A program made the translations under genes and the position numbers. DNA of 64,000 nucleotides from Ructibacterium sp965146665 (GTDB lineage: Bacteria > Bacillota > Clostridia > Monoglobales > Monoglobaceae): NCBI GenBank assembly GCA_965146665.1, contig CBCTHE010000009.1, forward strand, positions 62,001 to 126,000, read 5' to 3'. Of the stretch, positions 50,312 through 58,690 are shown one piece after another (within the stretch, counting starts at the first letter, position 1; each line of letters begins with the position of its first letter). The notes below the pieces were generated by a model. The model did not search any database. It was not told the origin of the DNA and saw only the letters and a list, made by a program, of their open reading frames with translations.

Positions 50312-51289
50312 TTACCAAAGACTGGTGTCCGCCAGCCTTTTGCTGAGTTGGTTGGTAAACACCAGCAGGATCAGATTGACCACGGAATTAAACAGGCCAA
50401 CCGCCGTACTGTAGCCCCAGTTCTGAGTTTCAAAGCCCATACGGTAAACATAGGAGCTGATTACATCGCTGGTGCTGTAGATCGCCGGGTTGTATAACAG
50501 TATGATCTTCTCATAGCCCAGGTTCATGATCTTTCCGATCCGCAGGATCAGCATGGTAATGATGGTAATCTGAATAGAGGGCAATGTCACATACCAGATC
50601 CGCTTCATCCTGCCCGCCCCGTCCAGCTCTGCCGCCTCGTACTGCTCCACGTCTACGCTGCTCAGGGCCGCCAGATAGATAATGGAATCCCAGCCAATAG
50701 TCTGCCAGATGTCGGAGATGACATAGATAGGCAGGAACAGCTTGGGCTCCATCAGAAGATTGGTGTCACTGCCCCGAAAATGTCCTGCCAGCATCCCAAT
50801 GATCCCATCCGCACTAACAAAGGTCTTGACCATTCCGCAGATGACAACCAGAGAAATGAAATGGGGCAGGTAAGAGGTGGTCTGGACCGCCCGTTTGAGC
50901 ATGCCGTCCTTCATCTCATTGAGAAACAACGCCAGGATAATGGGCGCCGGAAAGGCAAAGACCAGTCCGGTCAAACTGATGGACAGGGTGTTTTTCAGCA
51001 GTCTGCCAAAGTCCGGCGAGGAGAAAAAATGCCTGAAATTCTTAAGCCCCACCCAGTCGCTCCCGGAAAAACCCAGCCGCGGAGTATAGTCCTGAAAGGC
51101 GATCAGGGCGCCGTACATGGGTTTATAGCAAAACAAAATATAGAACAGTACCACAGGAATCACCAACAGATACAGGCTCCCGTTCCGCCGAAAATCCTTT
51201 TTCCACGATCTGGCCCATGCACTTTCCTTCTCAGGGGCCCACAATGCAATCTCTTTTTTCATTTCTCCGTTTCCCAACCTTTCTGCCAT
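50312..51289 (-). CDS. Carbohydrate ABC permease, CUT1 type (LplB-like)
   Basis: 325 residues, six helices, EAA motif YEAAELDGAGRMKRIWYVTLPSIQ (~210), opening LYLLVIPVVLFYILFCYKPMYGALIAFQDY typical of LplB/YtcQ-type importers of complex polysaccharide fragments. Start at 51289 or the in-frame ATG 51262 (GGAG close upstream); ribosome sites do not settle it. Between the binding protein (15 bases) and the second permease (12 bases). Confidence 0.93.
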   Translation of the reverse strand: MAERLGNGEMKKEIALWAPEKESAWARSWKKDFRRNGSLYLLVIPVVLFYILFCYKPMYGALIAFQDYTPRLGFSGSDWVGLKNFRHFFSSPDFGRLLKNTLSISLTGLVFAFPAPIILALFLNEMKDGMLKRAVQTTSYLPHFISLVVICGMVKTFVSADGIIGMLAGHFRGSDTNLLMEPKLFLPIYVISDIWQTIGWDSIIYLAALSSVDVEQYEAAELDGAGRMKRIWYVTLPSIQITIITMLILRIGKIMNLGYEKIILLYNPAIYSTSDVISSYVYRMGFETQNWGYSTAVGLFNSVVNLILLVFTNQLSKRLADTSLW

Positions 51290-51304
51290 GCGCTTTTGCC
51301 GTCT

Positions 51305-52864
51305 TTATTTTGCCAGATACCGCTCATAGGCCGCCTGCTTCATCTCCAGCACTTTGTCGATTCCGCGGGCCTTGAGCTGTTCCACCGCCTTGTCATACTG
51401 GTCCAGCGGCTCCGCGCCCATAATAAACTTCATGATCATCTCGTCCGCATAGGTATCAATGGCATTGTTCAGATTGGCCAGCTCGCTTACCTCGTCCTCC
51501 CTTACATAGAGATAGGGGACAACATGCTCCTTCATGCCGGTCTTCATCCATGTATTCCACGCCGCCTGCTGCTCCGGCAGATTGGCATACTGTTCCATAT
51601 ACCGTTTATCCTGAATAAAGGGGCCGGAGTCATATGCCAGCGTGTATTTGGACAGAGCCACAGTCATGGCCAGACCTTCCGGATTATTGGTGATGGTTTC
51701 CGTATATGCGGGATACCCGTCCCTGTCCTCATAGCTCTCTCCCTCAATACCGAAGTTATACAGCATCCGGCCTTCCTGGCCATAGCCATAATCCAGGAGC
51801 TTCACCGCCTCCTCCTTATGCTTGCTGTCAAAGCTGACCGCCGCCGCGTTGTTGGCCCCAACCGGTGTCTGCCAGTAGCCAAAGGACGGCACCTCGCCTC
51901 TGTTTTTGGTAGGATAGGGCGCGCCGGCCAGCTGGAATCTTTCATTTGGCGCCGCACTCATGTATCTGCCGATTCCAGATCCCAGGGCGCCGGAAATAGC
52001 GCCTGTCATCCCATTTAAGATATTGGAGTCGATCATCTTGCTGTCCAGCGTGGTAAAATCCGCATCCAGGAGCTTTTCCCGATACCATTGGTTCATCAGC
52101 GTCAGAAAATCCTTAAAACCGGGCTCCAGCATTCCGTATTTGACCTTTCCGTCATCTATGTAATAGCCGATTCCCACATCAAAGGCCCCGGCGAAGAGGT
52201 GGCTGGCCCGCATATTGGAGAGGTTGATGGAAAGCGGTGCTTTGGCCCCCTTCTGATCTCGGAACGCGGTCAGAACCCGCTCCCAGTCATCCAGGGTTTC
52301 CGGCATGGAAAGGCCCAGTTCATCCAGCCAGTCCTGCCGGACGATCAGCCCCACCGAAACCTCAAGGCTCTCGTCCCCCCTGATACACGGGAAGGCAAAC
52401 AAAGCGTTTGAATCGGTGACCGACAGCTTGCGCACCTCGTCGTGCTCTTCAAAGTAACGGAAGAGATTGGGCGCAAAGTTTTTATAATCGTTCAGATCCA
52501 CAATGATTTTGTCATTAATTGCATTCTGCGGGCCGCCCGGATAGGTCTGCCAGTTATACTGGATAATGTCCGGCAGTTCATCGGAGGCGATCAGGATATT
52601 GAATTTTTCCGACGACTGACCCTGGGGCGGGTGGATAAAATCCAGCTCCGTGCCGGTCACCTCCTCCAGCTTTTGATAGAGCGGGGTGTCACCCATGTTG
52701 TTCACCACAGTGGACGCGTAGCTGGACATGTTCATCCAATAGGTCAGCTTGGTCCGGCCAGCTTCTCCTCCATCTTTTCCTGGGGCGCTCTGGCAGCCTG
52801 ATGTCAGCAGCGCCGCCGCGGCCAGCAAAGCAACAGCGCCGCAGCTCTTCTTTTTGGTGTTCAT
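51305..52864 (-). CDS. Extracellular solute-binding lipoprotein of the CUT1 importer
   Basis: 519 residues. Lipoprotein signal with lipobox LLTSGC (Cys ~24) and a flexible QSAPGKDGGEAG stretch. The binding fold (LTYWMNMSSYAS, LPDIIQYNWQTYPGG, YKNFAPNLFRYFEE) is that of the large LplA/YtcQ class, which binds oligosaccharides rather than monosaccharides. First gene after a promoter; permeases follow at once. It probably captures unsaturated uronic-acid oligosaccharides released by the lyase. Confidence 0.94.
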   Translation of the reverse strand: MNTKKKSCGAVALLAAAALLTSGCQSAPGKDGGEAGRTKLTYWMNMSSYASTVVNNMGDTPLYQKLEEVTGTELDFIHPPQGQSSEKFNILIASDELPDIIQYNWQTYPGGPQNAINDKIIVDLNDYKNFAPNLFRYFEEHDEVRKLSVTDSNALFAFPCIRGDESLEVSVGLIVRQDWLDELGLSMPETLDDWERVLTAFRDQKGAKAPLSINLSNMRASHLFAGAFDVGIGYYIDDGKVKYGMLEPGFKDFLTLMNQWYREKLLDADFTTLDSKMIDSNILNGMTGAISGALGSGIGRYMSAAPNERFQLAGAPYPTKNRGEVPSFGYWQTPVGANNAAAVSFDSKHKEEAVKLLDYGYGQEGRMLYNFGIEGESYEDRDGYPAYTETITNNPEGLAMTVALSKYTLAYDSGPFIQDKRYMEQYANLPEQQAAWNTWMKTGMKEHVVPYLYVREDEVSELANLNNAIDTYADEMIMKFIMGAEPLDQYDKAVEQLKARGIDKVLEMKQAAYERYLAK

Positions 52865-52896
52865 GAAATTCCCTCCTTTGGCAATTTTATATTCTT

Positions 52897-52926
52897 ATTG
52901 TAACGTCCGCACACGGAAAAAGTAAA
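52897..52926 (-). promoter_or_regulatory. Promoter of the transporter/lyase operon
   Basis: On the minus strand TTTACT (52921-52926), 18-base spacer, TACAAT (52897-52902). The upstream bases contain the direct repeat AAGTaata-AAGTgacc, a possible AraC-type site. Confidence 0.55.
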
Positions 52927-52964
52927 GCGGTAATTTTTTGTATTTCCGGTCACTTTTATTACTT

Positions 52965-53888
52965 TTACCCGTTTTTCCGGGGTTTGGGCTGCCTTGTGAC
53001 CGCCGGGCGCACCGCTCCTCCCTCAAATTTGATTTCCGTCCGGCTGATCTGCCACGCCCCCTGATCGTCTGCACCCTGGTAAAAAAGTTGAACGCTTCCG
53101 TCGGTATCTTCAAACACATAGGGATGGCCAGACTCCCGGCTGTTCCATTCCCCGGACTTTCCATTGGGGATCAGGGGCAGGTCCGAGAGCCGGGTGAAGC
53201 GGATTCCGTCTTCGGACACCGCACAGCCGATCTGCTGGGGAGAGCAGTTATACGCGCCGCCGTAGAACAGGTATATATGGCCGTCCCGGCTGAGCGCGGC
53301 AGGTGCCTCTATGCACTTGCCCTCCCACTCCAGTTCCGGCCGGAGGATGGTACCCGGGTACGCCTCATGCCAGCTGGATCTTGAAAAATCCGAATTCAGA
53401 TCCGCCGCGGCCGCGCCCAGCATCTGGATCTCAAAGGCCTTGTCCCTTGTGGCAAAGTACAAAAACAGCTTTCCCTGAAAGGCGGTCACATCCGCGTCAA
53501 TGGCCCGGCCGCAGCACCAAACATCGCTGGGGCGGAATACCGGATTGCTAGGATCCCGGCGAAAACGCACGCCGTCCGGGGAGACCGCGTGACAGATCGC
53601 GTCCATTTCCCGGTTTCCATAGGTCTGGTAGAACAGGTGGACAACACCGTTCAGTACAATGGCACCCGGCGCACAGAGCCCGTTTTTTTCCGCCTCCTGC
53701 TCTGGCGTCAAATAGCCCCTGTTCTCCCAGTGCTCCATATCTGCGGATTCCGCAATGCCAATGGCATACCCTCGTTCCTGTCCCACATAGGGGGGAACCG
53801 TATAATAGAGCAGATATCTCCCGCCAAGCTTTACCACCGCCGGATCCTTCGCAAAGGGTCTTCCTCTGGATTCATCTGTAAATAACAT
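52965..53888 (-). CDS. GH43-like five-bladed beta-propeller glycosidase
   Basis: 307 residues without signal peptide. Blade motifs repeat: RPFAKDPAVVKLGGRYLLYYT (acidic Asp near residue 15), GLCAPGAIVLNGVVHLFYQTY, DADVTAFQGKLFLYFAT, CIEAPAALSRDGHIYLFYGG (Glu, probable acid), GHPYVFEDTDGSVQLFYQG. This is the family 43/117/130 propeller architecture. Which bond it cuts is not readable. It lies at the head of the polysaccharide locus with its own promoter, so it probably trims imported oligosaccharides. Confidence 0.82.
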   Translation of the reverse strand: MLFTDESRGRPFAKDPAVVKLGGRYLLYYTVPPYVGQERGYAIGIAESADMEHWENRGYLTPEQEAEKNGLCAPGAIVLNGVVHLFYQTYGNREMDAICHAVSPDGVRFRRDPSNPVFRPSDVWCCGRAIDADVTAFQGKLFLYFATRDKAFEIQMLGAAAADLNSDFSRSSWHEAYPGTILRPELEWEGKCIEAPAALSRDGHIYLFYGGAYNCSPQQIGCAVSEDGIRFTRLSDLPLIPNGKSGEWNSRESGHPYVFEDTDGSVQLFYQGADDQGAWQISRTEIKFEGGAVRPAVTRQPKPRKNG

Positions 53889-53924
53889 GTCTTCTCCTCC
53901 TTTTGAATTGGATTGGTGAGGCCC

Positions 53925-53954
53925 ATTTTATCCCCGCCGAATCCCAGCTGTCAA
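53925..53954 (-). promoter_or_regulatory. Promoter of the GH43-like gene
   Basis: On the minus strand TTGACA (53949-53954), 18-base spacer, TAAAAT (53925-53930), then AAAGGAGGAG ahead of the ATG. Confidence 0.75.
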
Positions 53955-53981
53955 CCACATTCTGGATTTTGACCTGAAAAC

Positions 53982-54009
53982 AAAAAAAATGACCGCCGAA
54001 GCGGTCATA
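53982..54009 (-). terminator. Terminator of the LysM-CAP gene
   Basis: On the minus strand TGACCGC/GCGGTCA (54001-54007 with 53990-53996, TTCG tetraloop) followed by eight T. Confidence 0.93.
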
Positions 54010-54038
54010 AAAAATATGGCAAAACTGTCTGACTGCCG

Positions 54039-54647
54039 TTACGGCCGAATGAACATCTGGGTCCAGTAATTGCCGTCGGACACATAACCCACGCCGATCT
54101 GGGTATAGGAGCTGTTTAACATATTCTTCCTGTGCCCCTCTGAATTCCACCAGGCATTCACCACCGCTTCCGGTGTGGTCTGCCCCTTTGCGATGTTTTC
54201 GGCCGCAGCACGATAGCTGATTCCGAAATTCTTGATCATATCAAACGGCGAACCATAGGTTGGGCTGGTATGAGAAAAATACCGTTTGTCATGCATATCC
54301 TGTGATTTATACCGCGCGGCGCGGGAAAGCTCCCAGTTGGCGGTCAGAGGCTTGAGCCCGTTCTGGACCCGCTTCTGATTGGTCAGTTCAATGACGCGCT
54401 GTTCAAAGGAGGATACTGCCTCGTCATTCAGGGGAATATTCAGCACCTGTCCCGGATAGATCAAAGCCGGGTTGCTGACCTGCGGATTGGCGGAGATGAT
54501 CTCACTCAGGCCCACCTGATATTTGACCGCGATTTTCCACATGGACTCCCCTTTGATGACGGTATGCTGTACGGTCTTGGCGCTTGCTGTGATACAAAAC
54601 AGCAAGGACAGGACCGCAATACTGCATGCTGAGATTATTTTTTTCAA
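54039..54647 (-). CDS. Secreted LysM plus CAP-domain protein
   Basis: 202 residues. Signal peptide MKKIISACSIAVLSLLFCITASA. One LysM (~27-72: TVIKGESMWKIAVKYQVGLSEIISANPQ, GQVLNIP) binds peptidoglycan. A CAP/SCP domain follows (~80-200: VIELTNQKRVQNGLKPLTANWELSRAARYKSQDM, SHTSPTYGSPFDMI, AAENIAKG, AWWNSEGHRKNML, GVGY). It is of the YkwD type found in spores and walls of Firmicutes. Start is best at TTG 54647 (GGGTGAT upstream); GTG 54656 is an alternative. A possible sporulation-type -10 (CATAGAAT) lies upstream. Confidence 0.88.
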   Translation of the reverse strand: MKKIISACSIAVLSLLFCITASAKTVQHTVIKGESMWKIAVKYQVGLSEIISANPQVSNPALIYPGQVLNIPLNDEAVSSFEQRVIELTNQKRVQNGLKPLTANWELSRAARYKSQDMHDKRYFSHTSPTYGSPFDMIKNFGISYRAAAENIAKGQTTPEAVVNAWWNSEGHRKNMLNSSYTQIGVGYVSDGNYWTQMFIRP

Positions 54648-54754
54648 TTTTATCACCCGTCTTAGTTTTGCGCAGCAAAAGAATTCTATGCTGAAAAAGA
54701 CTGGTATCCGAGAGAGTCAAAGCCATATGGTTTAACATCATGGCAGGGCGACAA

Positions 54755-54793
54755 GAAAAAATCCCGCAAAAACACGCCTTCACGTTTTGCAGG
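54755..54793 (-). terminator. Terminator of the TIGR04076-like gene
   Basis: On the minus strand CCTGCAAAAC pairs with GTTTTTGCGGG (one bulge; 54784-54793 with 54763-54773), then a T-rich run (54755-54761). Confidence 0.75.
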
Positions 54794-54810
54794 ATCCAAA
54801 TTTTTTATTA

Positions 54811-55155
54811 TTATCGAACCGGGGTATCGTCGGGCTGTGCCTCCTGACCGGTCGCCTCCAGCTTGAAAATCACCGGCCGCAGACCGTCGTTGCAGCTGCA
54901 GACGGCGACACCGGGCTTTCGGATCCAGTCGCCAAAATAAAACAACTGCTCATCTGCCCCGTGCGCAAGTGCGAATACATACTGGTATATGGCTTTCCAA
55001 GCCTCATCACAGAAGCCCTCCGGCTTTGCATAATCCGCATAAAAGATCTGCCCCGCCTTCAGCATGGGACATGGACCCAGCCCAGCGGCGCCGTATTCCG
55101 CCGCCAGTTCCTGATCCAGCGTGGTCTTGAGCACTGTAATTTTGACTTTCTTCAT
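54811..55155 (-). CDS. TIGR04076-family protein
   Basis: 114 residues. The pattern MKKVKITVLKTTLDQELAAEYG, GPCPMLKAGQIF, PEGFCDEAWKAIYQYVFALAHG and CNDGLRPVIFKLEA is that of the TIGR04076 family, small cytoplasmic proteins with three or four conserved cysteines, common in anaerobes; function unknown. ATG 55155 with GAGGTG upstream; seven earlier codons lack a site. Downstream of and close to a methyltransferase gene. Confidence 0.85.
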   Translation of the reverse strand: MKKVKITVLKTTLDQELAAEYGAAGLGPCPMLKAGQIFYADYAKPEGFCDEAWKAIYQYVFALAHGADEQLFYFGDWIRKPGVAVCSCNDGLRPVIFKLEATGQEAQPDDTPVR

Positions 55156-55186
55156 CCCAGGCACCTCATTTTCCATTAGGATTGAT

Positions 55187-55924
55187 TCACTCGGCCCGCC
55201 TGACCGCGGACACCAGAAGCATCATCGGCCGCCGCAGCTCGTCCCGCATCCCGGGGATCTCCAGCATATCTTCCGGCGGCTCCGGCTCCCTGACGCCGGT
55301 GATCGCAAAACCATGCTCCAAAAGTCCGTTCAGATAGGTGGTCAGGGTTCTGTGCTGTTTCTCCACCCGCTCGCCCAAAAACACCGCCTCGCGCCTGCCC
55401 TCGTAAAAATAGCGGTCCACCGGCCAGTGATCGGGCTTTCCAGAGGCATCGCAGATCCAGCCCTGGCTCCCGTAAGCGGTAAACACCGGGTGCTCAACCG
55501 AGAACACAAAACTCCCGCCGGGAACCAGCGTCCGTTTCACCTTTGCGCACACTTCCCGGAAATCCTCCACATAGTGCAGGGCCAGAGAACTGATTACAAT
55601 GTCATAGGCCGCGGCCGGATAGTCAAATTCCTCTATGCCGGACCGCCGGTATGCGATATTGGAAAAGCCCGCGGATTTTTTCCGGGCCTCTTCCAGCATT
55701 TTTTCGGATATATCCAGACCCAGCACTTCCCGCGCCCCATGCTCCGCCGCATAGATACAGTGCCAGCCAAATCCACAGCCTAAATCCAGCACCCGCCGAT
55801 CCATAAAATCCGGAAGCATCTCCCGCAGGGTCTGCCATTCGCCGGCGCCCGCCAATCCCTTCTGAGACCGGAGCATCTGGCTGTATTTCTGATAAAAATG
55901 TTCATTGTCATATGTATGATTCAT
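55187..55924 (-). CDS. Class I SAM-dependent methyltransferase
   Basis: 245 residues. Motif I VLDLGCGFGWHCIYAAEHG (~46) with the SAM acid at LGLDIS; motif II YDIVISSLALHYVEDF; then GGSFVFSVEHPVFTAYGSQGW. It is typical of small-molecule methyltransferases (UbiE/Tam-like fold). Substrate unknown. ATG 55924 with GGAGAG; the open frame runs further upstream but overlaps the next gene and is not coding. 31 bases before the TIGR04076 gene. Confidence 0.9.
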   Translation of the reverse strand: MNHTYDNEHFYQKYSQMLRSQKGLAGAGEWQTLREMLPDFMDRRVLDLGCGFGWHCIYAAEHGAREVLGLDISEKMLEEARKKSAGFSNIAYRRSGIEEFDYPAAAYDIVISSLALHYVEDFREVCAKVKRTLVPGGSFVFSVEHPVFTAYGSQGWICDASGKPDHWPVDRYFYEGRREAVFLGERVEKQHRTLTTYLNGLLEHGFAITGVREPEPPEDMLEIPGMRDELRRPMMLLVSAVRRAE

Positions 55925-55956
55925 ACGCTTCTCTCCATTTTGTGTTTCTGTGGAGA

Positions 55957-56451
55957 TCAGAAGAAATAGAACAGGGGAACCACAGACCAGAAGCCCTGGA
56001 CCAAAAGCACAAACGCCCCAAGGCCAAGGCCGATTCCGGCGAGCAGACCGCCGCCGCGCTTTCTGCCCAGATTCACCGCGCCCAGAACGACCGCTGCCGC
56101 CGCGGGCAGAAAACCGCTGTGTACTGTAGAAAGCGCCAGCACCAACAGAGCCAGGAGGCCGGCCGCAAGGGACAGGATTCCCAGCACCGTCACCGCTGGC
56201 TTCGGTATTTCCGGGCCGTTGGCCGCGGCTGCACGGGCCGTCCCCGGCGCCGCGGCCGGGCGCAGTACACTGTACGCGGTACGCGCGCTTTGGGGCTCTG
56301 CCCCTGTCGTGTGCCGGGGCAGCTGTGTCCCCGGCTCCAGCACCGCACCGCAGAATACGCAGTGCAGGTTCCCGGGCCGGCCCATTGCCCCGCAATTCTT
56401 ACAGACAGGGATGCCCTGTCCCACCTTCTGATTCCCCATGTTCATCTCCAT
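55957..56451 (-). CDS. Zinc-ribbon membrane protein
   Basis: 164 residues. Zinc ribbon near the N-terminus (CKNCGAMGRPGNLHCVFCG: two CxxC knuckles). A Pro/Ala-rich linker is followed by two or three membrane helices (VTVLGILSLAAGLLALLVLALS, PAAAAVVLGAVNLG, LLAGIGLGLGAFVLLVQGF). Layout as in many DUF4190-like clostridial proteins; function unknown. Several starts are possible; 56451 has GAGGTG at good distance. Eight bases after the small gene upstream. Confidence 0.78.
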   Translation of the reverse strand: MEMNMGNQKVGQGIPVCKNCGAMGRPGNLHCVFCGAVLEPGTQLPRHTTGAEPQSARTAYSVLRPAAAPGTARAAAANGPEIPKPAVTVLGILSLAAGLLALLVLALSTVHSGFLPAAAAVVLGAVNLGRKRGGGLLAGIGLGLGAFVLLVQGFWSVVPLFYFF

Positions 56452-56459
56452 GCCGCACC

Positions 56460-56777
56460 TCACATTCCCTCCTGAATCCTCTGGTCCGCCAGACGTTCCT
56501 CCACCGTTTTCCGGTTACTGGGCGCATGCGCGCTCTGCCAGTCCTCCCGCCGCGCTTTGGTGTCAGGCTCCGCATCCTCTTCGCCGGGGAACCGTTCACT
56601 GAGATCAATCAGCGCGTCCCGGTATTCGTCGTTCTTTTGTTTCAGGCAAAGGGAGACAAGGGCCATCACCGCGCCGAACAACAGTCCCAGCACGCCAAAG
56701 ACCTTCCAAAGGCTGACCGCCCTCTCCTTTTTACAGGTATATGGCCAGTTTTCATGTTTCATCCAATTCATGTTCAT
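56460..56777 (-). CDS. Small single-pass membrane protein
   Basis: 105 residues: short basic head, one helix (SLWKVFGVLGLLFGAVMALVSLCL, ~22-45), then a charged tail (QKNDEYRDALIDLSERFPGEEDAEPD..., RKTVEERLADQRIQEGM) likely in the cytoplasm. AAAGGAG upstream, own sigma-A promoter, and a zinc-ribbon membrane protein immediately downstream; the pair probably acts together. No family recognised. Confidence 0.75.
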   Translation of the reverse strand: MNMNWMKHENWPYTCKKERAVSLWKVFGVLGLLFGAVMALVSLCLKQKNDEYRDALIDLSERFPGEEDAEPDTKARREDWQSAHAPSNRKTVEERLADQRIQEGM

Positions 56778-56831
56778 TGTTCTGCCGCTCCTTTCACAAG
56801 CGTTCCAGTATCAGTTTACCCTTCTTCTCCC

Positions 56832-56860
56832 ATGTTATCACTTCTTTTTCAATTTGTCAA
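56832..56860 (-). promoter_or_regulatory. Promoter of the membrane-protein pair
   Basis: On the minus strand TTGACA (56855-56860), 17-base spacer, TAACAT (56832-56837), directly after the birA stop. Confidence 0.7.
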
Positions 56861-56861
56861 T

Positions 56862-57833
56862 TTATTCTGTGAGCCGAATGCTCACCTCACCGGTGCTGAG
56901 TATCTTCTCATTTCCGGCCTCATCCCGGAGAATCAGCTCTCCGCTCTGGCCGATCCCCTCCGCGAAATACCGGCTTCCCGGCTCCTGCAGTACGGTGATC
57001 TCCTTGCCGATCACCATAGACCGGCTCCGGTATTCCTCCAAAAAGGTACGCTGGCGGATCATCTGCTCCAGGCCTGACACCTGATTGACCAGTTCCGCGG
57101 CAAGGCGGTTGCGCACCGCGCCGCCGCTGCCCTGCAGTACGCTCCCGGCCTTCTCCTGAAGCTCCTCCGGGAAGACGGTGTTACAGTTGATTCCAATGCC
57201 CACCACCACCGCCTCCACAGCGCCGGTCTCAAAATCGCTGACCGCCTCGGTCAGGATGCCGCAAATCTTTTTGCCGTCCAGATACAGGTCATTGACCCAT
57301 TTGATCTGCGGCTGTCTGCCAGTGACCTTTTCCACCGCGCGGCTGGCCGCCACAGAGGCCGCCGTGGTGGCCAGCACCGCCTGTTCCATGGGAATTTCCG
57401 GCCGGAGCAGCATGGTGAAATACACCCCGCTCTCCGCCGGGGAAAAAAAGCTCCGGCCAAGCCGGCCGCGGCCTGCGGTCTGCCGGTCCGCCAGGATCAC
57501 CGTGCCGTCCGGCGCGCCGTCCACGGCGCGGCGCTTTGCCTCGGTATTGGTGGAATCCAGCACATCAAATACGAGGATTTTCTCCGCTGCCTCCGGATCC
57601 TCCAAAAACGGCAGCATCCCCTCCCGGGAGAGCTTGTCATTGTCCTGCGCCAGACAATAGCCCCGGTTCTGTACCGCCGCAATGACATAGCCCGCCTCCC
57701 GCAGGGCCTTGATCTGCTTCCAGACTCCCGCCCGGGAAATTCCCAGTCTTCCGGCCAGCTCCTCGCCGGAAATGCTCTCCCCGCGGCTGGCCTCCAGAAT
57801 CCGCAAAAGCTCCCGCTTTGTATTTCTAGACAT
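56862..57833 (-). CDS. birA: Biotin-protein ligase / biotin operon repressor
   Basis: 323 residues, the bifunctional form. HTH (~5-65: LLRILEASRGESISGEELAGRLGISRAGVWKQIKALREAGY); ligase core with STNTEAKRRA, the biotinyl-AMP loop GRGRLGRSF (~120), KWVNDLYLDGKKICGILTE, VVGIGINCN; SH3-like C-terminus (~275-320). It attaches biotin to carboxylases and represses biotin genes when carrying biotinyl-AMP. 27 bases after the upstream methyltransferase. Confidence 0.96.
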   Translation of the reverse strand: MSRNTKRELLRILEASRGESISGEELAGRLGISRAGVWKQIKALREAGYVIAAVQNRGYCLAQDNDKLSREGMLPFLEDPEAAEKILVFDVLDSTNTEAKRRAVDGAPDGTVILADRQTAGRGRLGRSFFSPAESGVYFTMLLRPEIPMEQAVLATTAASVAASRAVEKVTGRQPQIKWVNDLYLDGKKICGILTEAVSDFETGAVEAVVVGIGINCNTVFPEELQEKAGSVLQGSGGAVRNRLAAELVNQVSGLEQMIRQRTFLEEYRSRSMVIGKEITVLQEPGSRYFAEGIGQSGELILRDEAGNEKILSTGEVSIRLTE

Positions 57834-57860
57834 TTCTATCCCTCCACACAGAATCTATCC

Positions 57861-58643
57861 TCAGGCCTTCTGCGCCGTAAAGCTGATCCGGCGGAAGGTC
57901 TCAAAGCAGGTCCCGTCCGCCTGCCGTGTCCTGCGAAGCATTTCCGCAATCACTTCACTTCGGAACGCCGCCTGCATATTCTCTGGCAAATGGCCGATAA
58001 AGGGGACAAGACTTGGCTGGTCTATCCAGCGGATCATCTCATCCGCATCCGAAAAATACCTGTCCGCATTCTCTTCCCGCACACTGTACGCCGAGAACCC
58101 GGCCGCGGCGGCTAAGGCTCTGTATTCCGAAACGGACGGCATGTACCACGGCCATTGAAAACCGGAGAAGTACGGCGCATACCGCGCATCCTTCAGCATA
58201 TCCCGCATGACGCTGAAAAAATTGGAGCAGTTTCCCTCTCCGGCAAAATTCCACAGGATCACGCCGCCGGACTTCAACGCCCTTTGAGCCTGCCCGAGAA
58301 GCCGGACATGATCCTTGACCCAATGCAGCGCGGCATTGGAAAAGATCACATCAAACTCATTTTCAAAGTTCATCCGGCGAATATCCATCTGAATAAAACG
58401 CAGATTGTCCCGCCTGTGCTCCGCCGCCTTCTGAATCATTCCAGCAGAAGCATCGATCCCAAGCACCCTCCCGGCCGGAACCAGCAGGGACAGCTGTTCT
58501 GTCAAGGCACCGTCTCCGCACCCCAAATCCAGTATGGTCTCGCTTCCTTTGAGCCGGAGCTGTGCAAGCAGTTTGCCTCCCCACTCCTTCTGGTGCCGGG
58601 AGGCCTTTTCATATTGATCTCCATCAAATTCAAACGTCTTCAT
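57861..58643 (-). CDS. Class I SAM-dependent methyltransferase (Tam-like)
   Basis: 260 residues. MKTFEFDGDQYEKASRHQKEWGG, motif I ILDLGCGDGALTEQL (~38), VLGIDASAGMIQKA, motif II FDVIFSNAALHWVKDH, GGVILWNFAGEGN. It resembles trans-aconitate 2-methyltransferase and related enzymes; the actual substrate is not certain. ATG 58643 with GGAGG. Between Nudix and birA in a same-strand run. Confidence 0.88.
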   Translation of the reverse strand: MKTFEFDGDQYEKASRHQKEWGGKLLAQLRLKGSETILDLGCGDGALTEQLSLLVPAGRVLGIDASAGMIQKAAEHRRDNLRFIQMDIRRMNFENEFDVIFSNAALHWVKDHVRLLGQAQRALKSGGVILWNFAGEGNCSNFFSVMRDMLKDARYAPYFSGFQWPWYMPSVSEYRALAAAAGFSAYSVREENADRYFSDADEMIRWIDQPSLVPFIGHLPENMQAAFRSEVIAEMLRRTRQADGTCFETFRRISFTAQKA

Positions 58644-58690
58644 ATTCCGCCTCCTGTCAGCTGCCAATGCCAATGCGCCATGTGTCCGTT

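Noticed and set aside
55925..56395. Upstream extension of the methyltransferase frame
   Set aside because: Overlaps the zinc-ribbon gene; Arg/Gly/Pro-rich translation unlike a protein; a good ribosome site exists at 55924.
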